A DNA stretch of 64,000 bases from Pseudomonas entomophila (GTDB lineage Bacteria > Pseudomonadota > Gammaproteobacteria > Pseudomonadales > Pseudomonadaceae), in the NCBI RefSeq assembly GCF_018417595.1, contig NZ_CP070982.1, forward strand, positions 2,009,501 through 2,073,500. Direction: 5' to 3'. This document shows, piece by piece, positions 8,835-17,269 of the stretch. Below the pieces are notes generated by a model that worked only from the letters and a program-made list of their open reading frames with translations, did no database searches and was not told the DNA's origin. The position numbers were made by a program, and so were the translations under genes. Each line of letters begins with the position of its first letter. The stretch's first letter is position 1.

Positions 8835-9881
8835 TCAGGCTGCGTTGGCTTTGGCTCGTGCCGAGACGGGCCGCAGCAAGGCGAACAGGTCTTTCGGGTT
8901 CTCAAGCGCTGGCACCAGCGCGATGTCATGCCCGATATCCAGCGCCCGGGCCACATCCAGCACATAGCGCAGCGCCGAATAGTCCTCAAGGGCGAAGCCG
9001 ACCGAGTCGAACAGCGTGACCTGATCGGCGCTTTCACGTCCTGCGGCACGCCCTTCGACGACCTCCCAGAATTCGGTGGTCGGCGAGTCGCTTGGCATCT
9101 GCTGGATCTCGCCCTCGATACGGCTTTGTGGCTCGTACTCGACGATCACCCGTGCACGCTCGACGATGTCGCGGTGCAGCTCGGTCTTGCCCGGGCAGTC
9201 GCCGCCGACCGCATTGAGGTGCATGCCTGGCTCGATCATCCCCGGGGTGAGGATGGTGGCGTAGGCCTTGTCGGCGGTCACCGTGGTGACGATGTCGGCG
9301 CCGCGCACCGCTTCGGCGACGTCAGTGGCGATGGTCAACTTCAGTTGTGGATAGCCGGCCAGGTTGGCGGCCAGTTTCTCGCTCGCCGCACGGTCGATGT
9401 CGAACAGGCGGATCTCGTCGATGCCCAGCATCGTGTGGAAGGCAATCGCCTGGAATTCGCTTTGCGAGCCGTTGCCGATCAGTGCCATGCGCTTGCTGTC
9501 CGGGCGCGCCAGGTAGCGGGCGGCCAGGGCCGAGGTGGCGGCGGTGCGGATCGCGGTGGTCAGGGTCATCTCGCTGAGCAGCACCGGCGCGCCGGTGTCG
9601 ACATCGCCCAGGGCACCGAAGGCCATTACCGTGAGCAGGCCGTTGTGGGTGTTCTTCGGATGCCCGTTGACGTACTTGAAGGCGTACAGGTTGGCATCGG
9701 ACACCGGCATCAGCTCGATCACCCCGTCGGGCGAATGGTTGGCCAGGCGCGCGCACTTCTCGAAGTCGTGCCAGCGCAGGTAGTCCTGGCGGATGTACTC
9801 GGCCATTTCCTCGAGGCAGGTGGGCAGGCCCTTGCGGTTGACCAGGCGGGCGAGGTCTTGCACGTCGATATAGCGGGTCAT
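8835..9881 (-). CDS. Ornithine cyclodeaminase family protein
   Basis: A 348-residue NAD-dependent enzyme of the ornithine cyclodeaminase/mu-crystallin family, which converts L-ornithine to L-proline and ammonia. It shows the substrate pocket region (VNGHPKNTHNGLLTVMA), the conserved EMTLTTAIRTAATSALAARYL helix and the dinucleotide fold MALIGNGSQSEFQAIAF. The ATG at 9881 has AAGGAG at good spacing. It is 19 bp downstream of the CtlX-type gene, so ornithine released by arginine or citrulline breakdown could be cyclised to proline. The substrate is inferred from family and context. Confidence 0.88.
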   Translation of the reverse strand: MTRYIDVQDLARLVNRKGLPTCLEEMAEYIRQDYLRWHDFEKCARLANHSPDGVIELMPVSDANLYAFKYVNGHPKNTHNGLLTVMAFGALGDVDTGAPVLLSEMTLTTAIRTAATSALAARYLARPDSKRMALIGNGSQSEFQAIAFHTMLGIDEIRLFDIDRAASEKLAANLAGYPQLKLTIATDVAEAVRGADIVTTVTADKAYATILTPGMIEPGMHLNAVGGDCPGKTELHRDIVERARVIVEYEPQSRIEGEIQQMPSDSPTTEFWEVVEGRAAGRESADQVTLFDSVGFALEDYSALRYVLDVARALDIGHDIALVPALENPKDLFALLRPVSARAKANAA

Positions 9882-9900
9882 GGTGAGGCTCCTTTTCAAG

Positions 9901-10818
9901 TCAGTGGCGCGAGGGCAGGTGGACTTCGGCGAGCATGCAGCGCGCGCTGCCGCCACCGATGCGTTCGATATGGTCGATATTCACCACCACGGGATGGCTG
10001 TGCTGTTCCACCTGGCGGCGTTGCCGCGGTTCCAGCGAACGCCAGGCGCTGCGTGACATCACCAGCAGCGACCGACCGTCGCGGTCGTGGACTTCGAGCA
10101 TGTTGCCGGCGAAGTTCTCCAACTGCTCGAAGGTCAACGCCAGCACCTGCTTGCCGGTATCACGCAGCGAATGTTCGAGGGTGCGGCGTTCCGTGGCGTG
10201 GGGCAGGGCGTCGAGGCAGGCTACGGCCAGCTGGCGGCCGACGTTCATCATCACGTTGCTGTGGTAGATGGGGGCGTGCTGGCGGTCGACGGCGTGGAAC
10301 AGGCACAGGCGGTAGTCGAGCTGTTCGGCGAACTGGCGCAGGGCATGTTCGTGGGTGCGCCCGGAGTGGCAGGCATAGCTGATGCGGTGCTCACGGTCGA
10401 GCACCATGCTGCCGGTGCCTTCGAGGAACAGATTCTGCTGTTCCAGCGGGCTCAGGTCGACGGTGCGCTGGATGGCAAAACGCTCCTCCAGTACGCGCAA
10501 CGCACCCTTGTCGCGTTCCAGGCGGCGATTGCGGCCTTCCATCGGGTAGAGCACCAGGCTGCCGTCGGCGTGGCTGCTCCACCAGTTATTGGGGAAGATC
10601 GAATCCGGCGTGTGAGGCTCAGGCGTATCCTGCACCACCAGCACCTCGACACCGTGCTGGCGCAGGGTTTCGACGTAGCCGTCGAATTCCTCCAGGGCCT
10701 TCTCGCTTGCGGTCGCCGGGTCCAGTGGTGCTTGCTGGAAACGATTGTTGAGCGCGGTGTCCGGGTTGAAGGTGAACCGCGCGGGGCGAATCATGAGGAC
10801 GGTATTTGTTGTTTGCAT
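9901..10818 (-). CDS. ctlX: CtlX-type citrulline/arginine hydrolase (amidinotransferase superfamily)
   Basis: A 305-residue protein of the guanidino-modifying superfamily (arginine deiminase and amidinotransferase fold). It begins MQTTNTVLMIRPARFTFN and carries PDSIFPNNWWSSHADGSL and LEGTGSMVLDREHRI, both typical of CtlX. The C-terminal GGGSARCMLAEV holds the conserved catalytic cysteine. It is coupled to ornithine cyclodeaminase, which fits a route from citrulline or arginine through ornithine to proline. The ATG at 10818 gives the standard N-terminus. Confidence 0.8.
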   Translation of the reverse strand: MQTTNTVLMIRPARFTFNPDTALNNRFQQAPLDPATASEKALEEFDGYVETLRQHGVEVLVVQDTPEPHTPDSIFPNNWWSSHADGSLVLYPMEGRNRRLERDKGALRVLEERFAIQRTVDLSPLEQQNLFLEGTGSMVLDREHRISYACHSGRTHEHALRQFAEQLDYRLCLFHAVDRQHAPIYHSNVMMNVGRQLAVACLDALPHATERRTLEHSLRDTGKQVLALTFEQLENFAGNMLEVHDRDGRSLLVMSRSAWRSLEPRQRRQVEQHSHPVVVNIDHIERIGGGSARCMLAEVHLPSRH

Positions 10819-10982
10819 TGGGCACGCATCCACAGGTGGGCTGTGTGACCATTGTGGGTGGGTGAGCGGTGAAATCCCGGCTGAAGCGGGTGGGGTGGGC
10901 AGCGGGACCAGCTGAAATGGCTTGTTTGCCAGCCGAATCGGCTGAGGCCGCAGGAAATGCTTTCATCCTCGTGGGCAAATGA

Positions 10983-11008
10983 AAACGGCGCCTCGAAGGG
11001 CGCCGTTT
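10983..11008 (-). terminator. Rho-independent terminator of folD
   Basis: A 10-bp stem (AAACGGCGCC / GGCGCCGTTT) lies about 20 bp after the folD stop codon on the minus strand and is followed by a short T-rich stretch. Confidence 0.8.
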
Positions 11009-11028
11009 CACTTCATTGCCGGAACAAC

Positions 11029-11883
11029 TTACTTATGCAGCTCTTCGGCGGCATACAAGGTGTTCTCCAGCAGGCACGCGCGGGTCATCGGGCCCACGCC
11101 GCCCGGCACCGGGGTGATCCAGCCGGCGCGGGGCAGAGCCGTCTCGTAGACCACGTCGCCCACCAGCTTGCCGTCTTCCTGGCGGTTGATGCCGACGTCG
11201 ATGACGATGGCGCCTTCCTTGATCCACTCGCCCTTGACCAGGCCCGGCTTGCCGGCAGCGACCACCACCAGGTCGGCACGGCCGACATGGCCGGCCAGGT
11301 CCTTGGTGAAGCGGTGGCAGACGGTCACGGTGCAGCCGGCCAGCAGCAGTTCCATGGCCATGGGGCGGCCGACGATGTTCGAAGCGCCGACGATCACCGC
11401 GTTCATCCCGTACAGATCCTGGCCGGTGCTTTCCAGCAGGGTCATGATGCCTTTCGGGGTGCAGGGGCGCAGCAGGGGGATGCGCTGGGCCAGGCGACCG
11501 ATGTTGTACGGGTGGAAGCCGTCGACGTCTTTATCCGGGCGAATGCGCTCGAGCAGCAGCGAGGCATCCAGATGTGCCGGCAGCGGCAGTTGCAGCAGGA
11601 TGCCATCAACGGCCGGGTCGTCGTTGAGGCGGTCGATCAGGTCGGTCAGGGCTTGCTGCGTGGTATCGCTGGGCAGGTCGAACGCTTGCGAGATGAAGCC
11701 GACTTCTTCGCAGTCCTTGCGCTTGTGCGAGACATAGACTTGGGAGGCCGGATCGGTACCGACCAGGATCACCGCCAGGCCTGGTGTGCGCAGGCCCTGC
11801 TGGCGGCGCTCGGCGACACGTTGGGCGATCTGCTGGCGCAGGTTGGCGGCGATCGCCTTGCCATCGATAAGGTGTGCAGTCAT
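11029..11883 (-). CDS. folD: Bifunctional methylenetetrahydrofolate dehydrogenase/cyclohydrolase
   Basis: A 284-residue FolD, which interconverts 5,10-methylene-, methenyl- and 10-formyl-tetrahydrofolate using NADP. The [14 protein letters not shown] segment holds the catalytic lysine, and [23 protein letters not shown] and the NADP-binding [15 protein letters not shown] are all present. The ATG at 11883 gives the usual length. The gene stands alone, with a terminator behind it and the tRNA cluster on the other side. Confidence 0.96.
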   Translation of the reverse strand: MTAHLIDGKAIAANLRQQIAQRVAERRQQGLRTPGLAVILVGTDPASQVYVSHKRKDCEEVGFISQAFDLPSDTTQQALTDLIDRLNDDPAVDGILLQLPLPAHLDASLLLERIRPDKDVDGFHPYNIGRLAQRIPLLRPCTPKGIMTLLESTGQDLYGMNAVIVGASNIVGRPMAMELLLAGCTVTVCHRFTKDLAGHVGRADLVVVAAGKPGLVKGEWIKEGAIVIDVGINRQEDGKLVGDVVYETALPRAGWITPVPGGVGPMTRACLLENTLYAAEELHK

Positions 11884-12017
11884 AGACGCGTGATTAACCA
11901 TCGAGAAGGGAACATGAAGAAGGCGGCATTCTCTCACGAGACGGCCCGAGGGCAAAGGCGGATGGTCGGGCAAATTCCCTAAGCCCTTCAATAAATTATA
12001 TTTTTTTGAGAAAACTG

Positions 12018-12044
12018 TTGACGCCCTGCGGGGCCGTCTATAAG
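12018..12044 (+). promoter_or_regulatory. Probable sigma-70 promoter of the tRNA operon
   Basis: TTGACG (12018-12023) and TATAAG (12039-12044) are separated by 15 bp and followed by a GC-containing discriminator. This short-spacer layout is common at stable RNA promoters under stringent control. It lies about 90 bp before the first tRNA. Confidence 0.6.
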
Positions 12045-12135
12045 ATTCGCCGCACTTGTCGGGCACTGCCTGGCACGGGTTGGCAAGGTCGGGCAGAATA
12101 AGCAGTTGGTTTGTTCGGCTTGACTGTAAGCTTAA

Positions 12136-12212
12136 GCGCCCGTAGCTCAGCTGGATAGAGCATCCGCCTTCTAAGCGGATGGTCGCAGGTTCGAGTCCTG
12201 CCGGGTGCGCCA
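12136..12212 (+). tRNA. tRNA-Arg (anticodon TCT)
   Basis: 77 nt with encoded CCA. The acceptor GCGCCCG pairs with CGGGTGC (one G-T), the D arm (AGCTCAGCTGGATAGAGC) and T arm (AGGTTCGAGTCCTGC) are canonical, and the anticodon loop reads CTTCTAA. Confidence 0.95.
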
Positions 12213-12246
12213 TTAAGGCCTGGGCAAGTAAGCAGTACCGCAATAT

Positions 12247-12323
12247 GGTGGGCGTAGCTCAGTTGGTAGAGCGCCGGATTGTGATTCCGGTTGTCGTGGG
12301 TTCGATTCCCATCGTCCACCCCA
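12247..12323 (+). tRNA. tRNA-His (anticodon GTG), first copy
   Basis: The gene encodes the extra 5' G (position -1, base 12247) diagnostic of tRNA-His. The acceptor GTGGGCG pairs with CGTCCAC, the anticodon loop is TTGTGAT, and CCA is encoded. The anticodon stem uses CCGGA/TCCGG. Confidence 0.95.
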
Positions 12324-12332
12324 GATTCTGCA

Positions 12333-12370
12333 GGGGCGCCTTGATTGAATGATCCGGCGCCTTTGTTTTT
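12333..12370 (+). terminator. Hairpin with T-run between tRNA-His and tRNA-Leu
   Basis: GGCGCC (12335-12340) and GGCGCC (12356-12361) form a stem followed by TTTGTTTTT. It may be a partial terminator or an RNase processing point inside the tRNA operon. Confidence 0.55.
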
Positions 12371-12379
12371 GAGTTTCAT

Positions 12380-12464
12380 GCGGACGTGGTGAAATTGGTA
12401 GACACACTGGATTTAGGTTCCAGCGGCGCAAGCTGTAAGAGTTCGAGTCTCTTCGTCCGCACCA
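12380..12464 (+). tRNA. tRNA-Leu (anticodon TAG)
   Basis: An 85-nt class II tRNA with a long variable arm. GCGGACG pairs with CGTCCGC, the anticodon loop TTTAGGT sits on the stem CTGGA/TCCAG, and CCA is encoded. Confidence 0.94.
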
Positions 12465-12499
12465 TGTTTCTCTAAGGCTGTACCGCAACATTGCACTAT

Positions 12500-12576
12500 G
12501 GTGGGCGTAGCTCAGTTGGTAGAGCGCTGGATTGTGATTCCAGTTGTCGTGGGTTCGATTCCCATCGTCCACCCCA
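12500..12576 (+). tRNA. tRNA-His (anticodon GTG), second copy
   Basis: Nearly identical to the first tRNA-His, including G-1 and CCA. It differs by a compensated pair in the anticodon stem (CTGGA/TCCAG instead of CCGGA/TCCGG), which supports both copies being functional. Confidence 0.95.
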
Positions 12577-12582
12577 TATTTT

Positions 12583-12620
12583 AAAAGGGCGCCTCGATTT
12601 TCTGATCGGGCGCCTTTTTT
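12583..12620 (+). terminator. Terminator of the tRNA operon
   Basis: AAAAGGGCGCC pairs with GGGCGCCTTTT and is followed by a run of T, immediately after the second tRNA-His. Confidence 0.85.
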
Positions 12621-12638
12621 GTATTTGTCTTGTATGCA

Positions 12639-12665
12639 AAATGCCGCTAACGCGGCATTTTTCGT
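12639..12665 (+). terminator. Second hairpin with T-run
   Basis: AAATGCCGC and GCGGCATTT form a 9-bp stem with a TAAC loop followed by TTTTCG. It backs up the previous terminator. The rest of the gap up to 13,026 shows no convincing gene. Confidence 0.75.
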
Positions 12666-13026
12666 TTTTGCGGTGTTGGTTGGGTGGGGCGGATTTCTGG
12701 CGCGAGCGTCATTTCGCTGGCGTCGTGCATCTCGCATGACGATGCCGCCTGGGAGAGGTGCTGCCAGGAGCGCCTGAGTAATGTTGCCCATCTGCTCGAT
12801 GTGACTGCCTTACGTTGAAATCCCTCATCAGTTGATCACGCCAGCGCGTGTGGTCTGCGGCGCGCAGCGTCACAGCGTCAGATTCGACTGATTCCTGTGC
12901 GGGGCGTTTCGTCGCTCTGGTGCTCTTTATGTGGGTCGGTAGTGTTTCCTCTGGTGGCGGCAGCCTGAAAGCTGATAGATTTCAGCCGGTTGAAATACCG
13001 GTCTGGAGCCGGCAGGGGAAATACCG

Positions 13027-13326
13027 ATGATTGCCAAAGAAGCTCGCCAGGCCCTGGCATTGCAGCGTTTTGCCGAAGCCAATCCGCAATTGCTCGAGGA
13101 GATCCGCGAGCTGGATGCGCGCGAGCAGGCTCAGCAGGTCGAATGGGCGTTCGAAGATGCGGCGCAGGAGCAGGGTGTCGAGCCCTGGGAGTACGCGCTG
13201 CAACTGATCGCCGAGTCGCCGGAGCAGTTGCAGGCCATGCGCCTGGAGACCCATCGTGAGGTGGCCGAGGCGCTGGGAATGGAATGGGAAGAGTACTGCC
13301 AGTTCAATGAGATCGATCCGCAGTAG
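13027..13326 (+). CDS. Small conserved Pseudomonas protein (DUF6388-like)
   Basis: A 99-residue acidic, helix-rich protein with no signal peptide, membrane segment or known catalytic motif (REVAEALGMEWEEYCQFNEI near the C-terminus). I recall similar small proteins as DUF6388 in Pseudomonas, but this is from memory of the pattern, not a search. It has its own promoter region and is followed by 350 bp before tig. Function unknown. Confidence 0.7.
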   Translation: MIAKEARQALALQRFAEANPQLLEEIRELDAREQAQQVEWAFEDAAQEQGVEPWEYALQLIAESPEQLQAMRLETHREVAEALGMEWEEYCQFNEIDPQ

Positions 13327-13676
13327 GGTCGCTTTATTGGGGGGGCGGCGCTTGATCTGAAGATCGCTGCAAGGTCTTCGGCGAGCACGTGCCAGCCTCC
13401 ACGCAAATGCTCTTGAAATTCCGAAAATAGGCCGCATATCCGCTGGCTGTGGTTTGTTTGACAAGGTTTTACGGTCGCGCGGCCTCGAATGGCCGGTGCG
13501 ACCCTGATAATGAACAGCTCGACGCCACGGCGGGCGGGCCTTTCAATGAATTCGACCGGCGTGGTGTGCCGACCCTTCAGGTGGCGTGACTTCTGCGGCA
13601 TGAGTCACTAGAATGTTTGCCCTTGATTCTGGAGTCGGGCTATCGCCGGCTAACGTCTGTGCAACGAGGAATATCC
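13327..13676. other. Intergenic region before tig
   Basis: About 350 bp without a supported gene. It contains an imperfect GC-rich hairpin at 13473-13503 (GGTCGCGCGGCC paired with GGCCGGTGCGACC), possibly a leftover terminator, and must hold the tig promoter, which I could not place with confidence. Confidence 0.5.
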
Positions 13677-14990
13677 ATGCAAGTTTCTGTTGAAAACACT
13701 TCTGCTCTCGAGCGCCGCATGACCATCGCCGTTCCGGCCGAGCGCGTCGAGAACGAAGTCAACAAGCGTCTGCAGCAGACTGCCAAGCGCGCCAAGGTTG
13801 CCGGCTTCCGTCCGGGCAAGGTGCCGATGAGCGTGATCCGCCAGCGTTTCGAAGCCGACGCCCGTCAAGAGGCTTTCGGTGACCTGGTCCAGGCTTCCTT
13901 CTACGAAGCCATCGTCGAGCAGAAGCTGAACCCGGCTGGCGCCCCTGCCGTCGAGCCAAAATCGTTCGAGAAGGGCAAGGACCTGGAGTTCGTCGCCATC
14001 TTCGAAGTCTTCCCTGAATTCACCGTTGCCGGTTTCGAGTCGATCGCCGTCGAGCGCCTGAGCGCCGAAGTGGCTGACGCCGACCTGGACAACATGCTGG
14101 AAGTCCTGCGCAAGCAGAACACCCGTTTCGAGGCTGTCGAGCGCGCTGCTGCGAACGACGACCAGGTCAACATCGACTTCGTCGGCAAGATCGACGGTGA
14201 AGCCTTCGCCGGCGGTTCGGCCAAGGGCACTCAGCTGGTGCTGGGCTCCGGCCGCATGATCCCGGGCTTCGAAGACGGCCTGGTCGGCGCCAAGGCTGGC
14301 GAAGAGCGCGTGGTCAACGTGACCTTCCCAGAGGACTACCAGAACCTGGACCTGGCTGGCAAAGCCGCTGAGTTCACCATCACCGTGAACAGCGTTTCCG
14401 CGCCTGTGCTGCCTGAGCTGAACGAAGCCTTCTTCGCCCAGTTCGGCATCAAGGAATCTTCGCTGGAAGGCTTCCGCGCCGAAGTTCGCAAGAACATGGA
14501 GCGTGAGCTGCGCCAGGCCATCAAGGCCAAGGTCAAGAACCAGGTCATGGACGGTCTGCTGGCCGCCAACCCGATCGAAGTCCCGAAAGCCCTGCTGGAA
14601 AACGAAGTCAACCGTCTGCGCGTGCAGGCTGTTCAGCAGTTCGGTGGCAACATCAAGCCTGAGCAGCTGCCGGCCGAACTGTTCGAAGAGCAAGCCAAGC
14701 GCCGCGTCGTGCTGGGCCTGATCGTCGCCGAAGTGGTCAAGCAGTTCGAGCTGAAGCCTGATGAAGCCGAAGTTCGCAAGGTGATCGAGGAAATGGCCTC
14801 GGCTTATCAAGAGCCTGAGCAGGTCGTTGCCTGGTACTACAAGAACGACCAGCAACTGAACGAAGTCCGTTCGGTTGTACTGGAAGAACAAGTTGTAGAT
14901 ACTGTCCTGCAGAAAGCGACTGTGACCGACAAATCGGTCTCGTACGAAGAAGCTGTCAAGCCAGCACAGGCACCTGCCGCCGCTGAGTGA
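13677..14990 (+). CDS. tig: Trigger factor, ribosome-associated chaperone
   Basis: A 437-residue ribosome-bound chaperone with peptidyl-prolyl isomerase activity. The N-terminal ribosome-binding domain has the signature GFRPGKVP (about residue 44). A central FKBP-type domain ([33 protein letters not shown]) and a helical C-terminal substrate cradle complete it. The ATG at 13677 follows AACGAGGAA. It starts the conserved block tig-clpP-clpX-lon-hupB-ppiD. Confidence 0.97.
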   Translation: MQVSVENTSALERRMTIAVPAERVENEVNKRLQQTAKRAKVAGFRPGKVPMSVIRQRFEADARQEAFGDLVQASFYEAIVEQKLNPAGAPAVEPKSFEKGKDLEFVAIFEVFPEFTVAGFESIAVERLSAEVADADLDNMLEVLRKQNTRFEAVERAAANDDQVNIDFVGKIDGEAFAGGSAKGTQLVLGSGRMIPGFEDGLVGAKAGEERVVNVTFPEDYQNLDLAGKAAEFTITVNSVSAPVLPELNEAFFAQFGIKESSLEGFRAEVRKNMERELRQAIKAKVKNQVMDGLLAANPIEVPKALLENEVNRLRVQAVQQFGGNIKPEQLPAELFEEQAKRRVVLGLIVAEVVKQFELKPDEAEVRKVIEEMASAYQEPEQVVAWYYKNDQQLNEVRSVVLEEQVVDTVLQKATVTDKSVSYEEAVKPAQAPAAAE

Positions 14991-15013
14991 TAAGGCTTCT
15001 CTCGTAGGAACCC

Positions 15014-15041
15014 CACAAGCCAGCCTTCGCGCTGGCTTGTG
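15014..15041 (+). terminator. Terminator or attenuator after tig
   Basis: CACAAGCCAGC and GCTGGCTTGTG form an 11-bp stem with a 6-nt loop, 24 bp past the tig stop and before clpP. The T-run is weak, so read-through into clpP is likely. Confidence 0.65.
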
Positions 15042-15080
15042 TGTATTCAAGCCATGACTATTTGGGAGTGAGTGCAGGAC

Positions 15081-15722
15081 ATGTCCCGCAATTCTTATAT
15101 TCAGCAGAGCTCTGACATCCAGGCCGCAGGCGGCCTGGTCCCGATGGTTATCGAGCAGTCCGCCCGTGGCGAACGCGCCTATGACATCTACTCGCGCCTC
15201 CTGAAGGAGCGGGTGATCTTCCTGGTCGGCCCCGTAGAAGACTACATGGCCAACCTGGTGGTGGCGCAACTGCTGTTCCTTGAGGCGGAAAACCCGGACA
15301 AGGATATCCATCTGTACATCAACTCGCCGGGCGGTTCGGTGACTGCCGGCATGTCGATCTACGACACCATGCAGTTCATCAAGCCGGACGTCTCGACCAT
15401 CTGCATCGGCCAGGCCTGCAGCATGGGCGCCTTCCTGCTGGCGGCCGGTGCCGCCGGCAAGCGCCACTGCCTGCCCAACTCGCGGGTGATGATTCACCAA
15501 CCGCTGGGTGGCTTCCAGGGCCAGGCGACCGACATCGAGATCCACGCCCAGGAAATCCTCAACATCAAGGCGCGCCTGAACGAGCTGCTGGCCCACCACA
15601 CCGGCCAATCGCTGGAGACCATCAAGCGCGACACCGAGCGTGACAACTTCATGAGCGCTGCGCGCGCGGCCGAGTATGGCCTGATCGACTCGGTCTACGA
15701 CAAGCGGCAACTGGCATCCTGA
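15081..15722 (+). CDS. clpP: ATP-dependent Clp protease proteolytic subunit
   Basis: A 213-residue serine peptidase that forms the tetradecameric chamber used by ClpX and ClpA. The catalytic serine is in [14 protein letters not shown] and the histidine in [30 protein letters not shown] is the conserved substrate-binding strand. The ATG at 15081 (MSRNSYIQ) is preferred to the GTG 9 nt upstream. It is followed by clpX in the same direction. Confidence 0.97.
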   Translation: MSRNSYIQQSSDIQAAGGLVPMVIEQSARGERAYDIYSRLLKERVIFLVGPVEDYMANLVVAQLLFLEAENPDKDIHLYINSPGGSVTAGMSIYDTMQFIKPDVSTICIGQACSMGAFLLAAGAAGKRHCLPNSRVMIHQPLGGFQGQATDIEIHAQEILNIKARLNELLAHHTGQSLETIKRDTERDNFMSAARAAEYGLIDSVYDKRQLAS

Positions 15723-15736
15723 AGCAATGCGCCAGA

Positions 15737-15765
15737 GCGGGCAGGCACGGATTGTGCCTGCCCGC
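15737..15765 (+). terminator. Strong hairpin between clpP and clpX
   Basis: GCGGGCAGGCAC and GTGCCTGCCCGC form a 12-bp stem with a 5-nt loop. There is no long T-run, so it may attenuate or stabilise the clpP message rather than terminate it fully. Confidence 0.6.
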
Positions 15766-15830
15766 GGACTTGAAAAAGCCAGCGATTGCCTTCATCTTGT
15801 GTTTCAAGCCTACCGGATTGGATCGATCGA

Positions 15831-17114
15831 ATGACTGACACCCGTAATGGCGAGGACAACGGCAAATTGCTCTATTGCTCCTTCTGCGGCAAAAGCCAGC
15901 ACGAAGTACGCAAGTTGATTGCCGGCCCCTCGGTATTTATCTGCGACGAGTGCGTCGACCTGTGCAACGACATCATCCGTGAGGAGGTGCAGGAAGCCCA
16001 GGCCGAGAGCAACGCGCATAAATTACCCTCGCCGAAAGAAATCAGCGGCATCCTGGACCAGTACGTCATTGGTCAGGAGCGCGCGAAAAAGGTCCTGGCC
16101 GTAGCGGTGTACAACCACTACAAGCGCCTGAACCAGCGTGACAAGAAGGGCGACGAAGTCGAACTTGGCAAAAGCAACATCCTGCTGATCGGGCCAACCG
16201 GCTCGGGCAAGACGCTGCTCGCCGAGACGCTCGCGCGCCTGCTGAACGTACCGTTCACCATTGCCGACGCCACGACACTGACCGAAGCCGGTTATGTGGG
16301 CGAGGACGTCGAGAACATCATTCAGAAACTGCTGCAAAAGTGCGACTACGACGTGGAAAAGGCCCAGATGGGCATTGTCTACATCGATGAGATCGACAAG
16401 ATCTCGCGCAAGTCGGACAACCCGTCCATCACCCGTGACGTCTCGGGCGAGGGCGTGCAGCAGGCACTGCTGAAGCTGATCGAAGGCACCGTGGCTTCCG
16501 TACCACCACAAGGTGGCCGCAAGCACCCGCAACAGGAATTCCTGCAGGTCGATACCCGCAACATCCTGTTCATTTGCGGTGGCGCCTTCTCTGGCCTGGA
16601 AAAAGTCATCCAGAACCGTTCCACCAAAGGTGGCATCGGCTTCAGCGCTGAAGTGCGCAGCAAGGAAGAAGGCAAGAAGGTTGGCGAGTCGCTGCGTGAA
16701 GTCGAGCCGGACGATCTGGTCAAGTTCGGCCTGATCCCCGAGTTCGTCGGCCGTCTGCCGGTACTGGCCACGCTGGACGAGCTGGATGAGGCTGCGCTGA
16801 TGCAGATCCTCACCGAGCCGAAGAACGCGCTGACGAAGCAATACGCCAAGCTGTTCGAGATGGAAAGCGTCGACCTCGAGTTCCGCAGCGATGCGCTCAA
16901 GGCCGTGGCGCGCAAGGCTCTGGAGCGCAAGACCGGCGCCCGTGGCCTGCGTTCCATCCTCGAAGGCGTGCTGCTCGACACCATGTACGAAATTCCTTCG
17001 CAGAAGGAAGTCAGCAAGGTGGTGATCGACGAAAGCGTCATCGAAGGGACTTCGCAGCCGCTGCTGATCTACGAGAACAGCGAGCCGCAAGCCAAGGCCG
17101 CCCCCGACGCCTGA
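15831..17114 (+). CDS. clpX: Clp protease ATP-binding unfoldase
   Basis: A 427-residue AAA+ unfoldase that feeds substrates to ClpP. The N-terminal zinc domain has CSFCGK and CDECVDLC, Walker A is GPTGSGKT, Walker B is [10 protein letters not shown], and the IGF loop that docks on ClpP is present ([10 protein letters not shown]). The ATG at 15831 gives the standard zinc-domain N-terminus. A clear terminator follows the gene. Confidence 0.97.
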   Translation: MTDTRNGEDNGKLLYCSFCGKSQHEVRKLIAGPSVFICDECVDLCNDIIREEVQEAQAESNAHKLPSPKEISGILDQYVIGQERAKKVLAVAVYNHYKRLNQRDKKGDEVELGKSNILLIGPTGSGKTLLAETLARLLNVPFTIADATTLTEAGYVGEDVENIIQKLLQKCDYDVEKAQMGIVYIDEIDKISRKSDNPSITRDVSGEGVQQALLKLIEGTVASVPPQGGRKHPQQEFLQVDTRNILFICGGAFSGLEKVIQNRSTKGGIGFSAEVRSKEEGKKVGESLREVEPDDLVKFGLIPEFVGRLPVLATLDELDEAALMQILTEPKNALTKQYAKLFEMESVDLEFRSDALKAVARKALERKTGARGLRSILEGVLLDTMYEIPSQKEVSKVVIDESVIEGTSQPLLIYENSEPQAKAAPDA

Positions 17115-17138
17115 TCGGGCAGGGGTGCAGCAACCAGC

Positions 17139-17162
17139 AAAGGGGCCTTCGGGCCCCTTTCT
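17139..17162 (+). terminator. Terminator of clpX
   Basis: AAAGGGGCC and GGCCCCTTT form a perfect stem around TTCG, followed by TCTGCATTT. Confidence 0.8.
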
Positions 17163-17269
17163 GCATTTCATGGACGCTGCGCTTGTAATTTCCCAAGGCT
17201 GCCCCCACATTAGCCCCAAGCACCATTTCCAAAGGTTTCCGGCCACAAGGCCGCTGTAGAGGCGAAATC

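Noticed and set aside
12136..12576. The tRNA cluster as attachment site of an island
   Set aside because: Genes on both sides are core and no integrase or repeat of a tRNA 3' end is nearby; the only island sits in greB.
13650..15710. A 686-codon open frame antisense to tig and clpP
   Set aside because: Mirror of strongly biased codon use in tig and clpP; the sense genes are certain.
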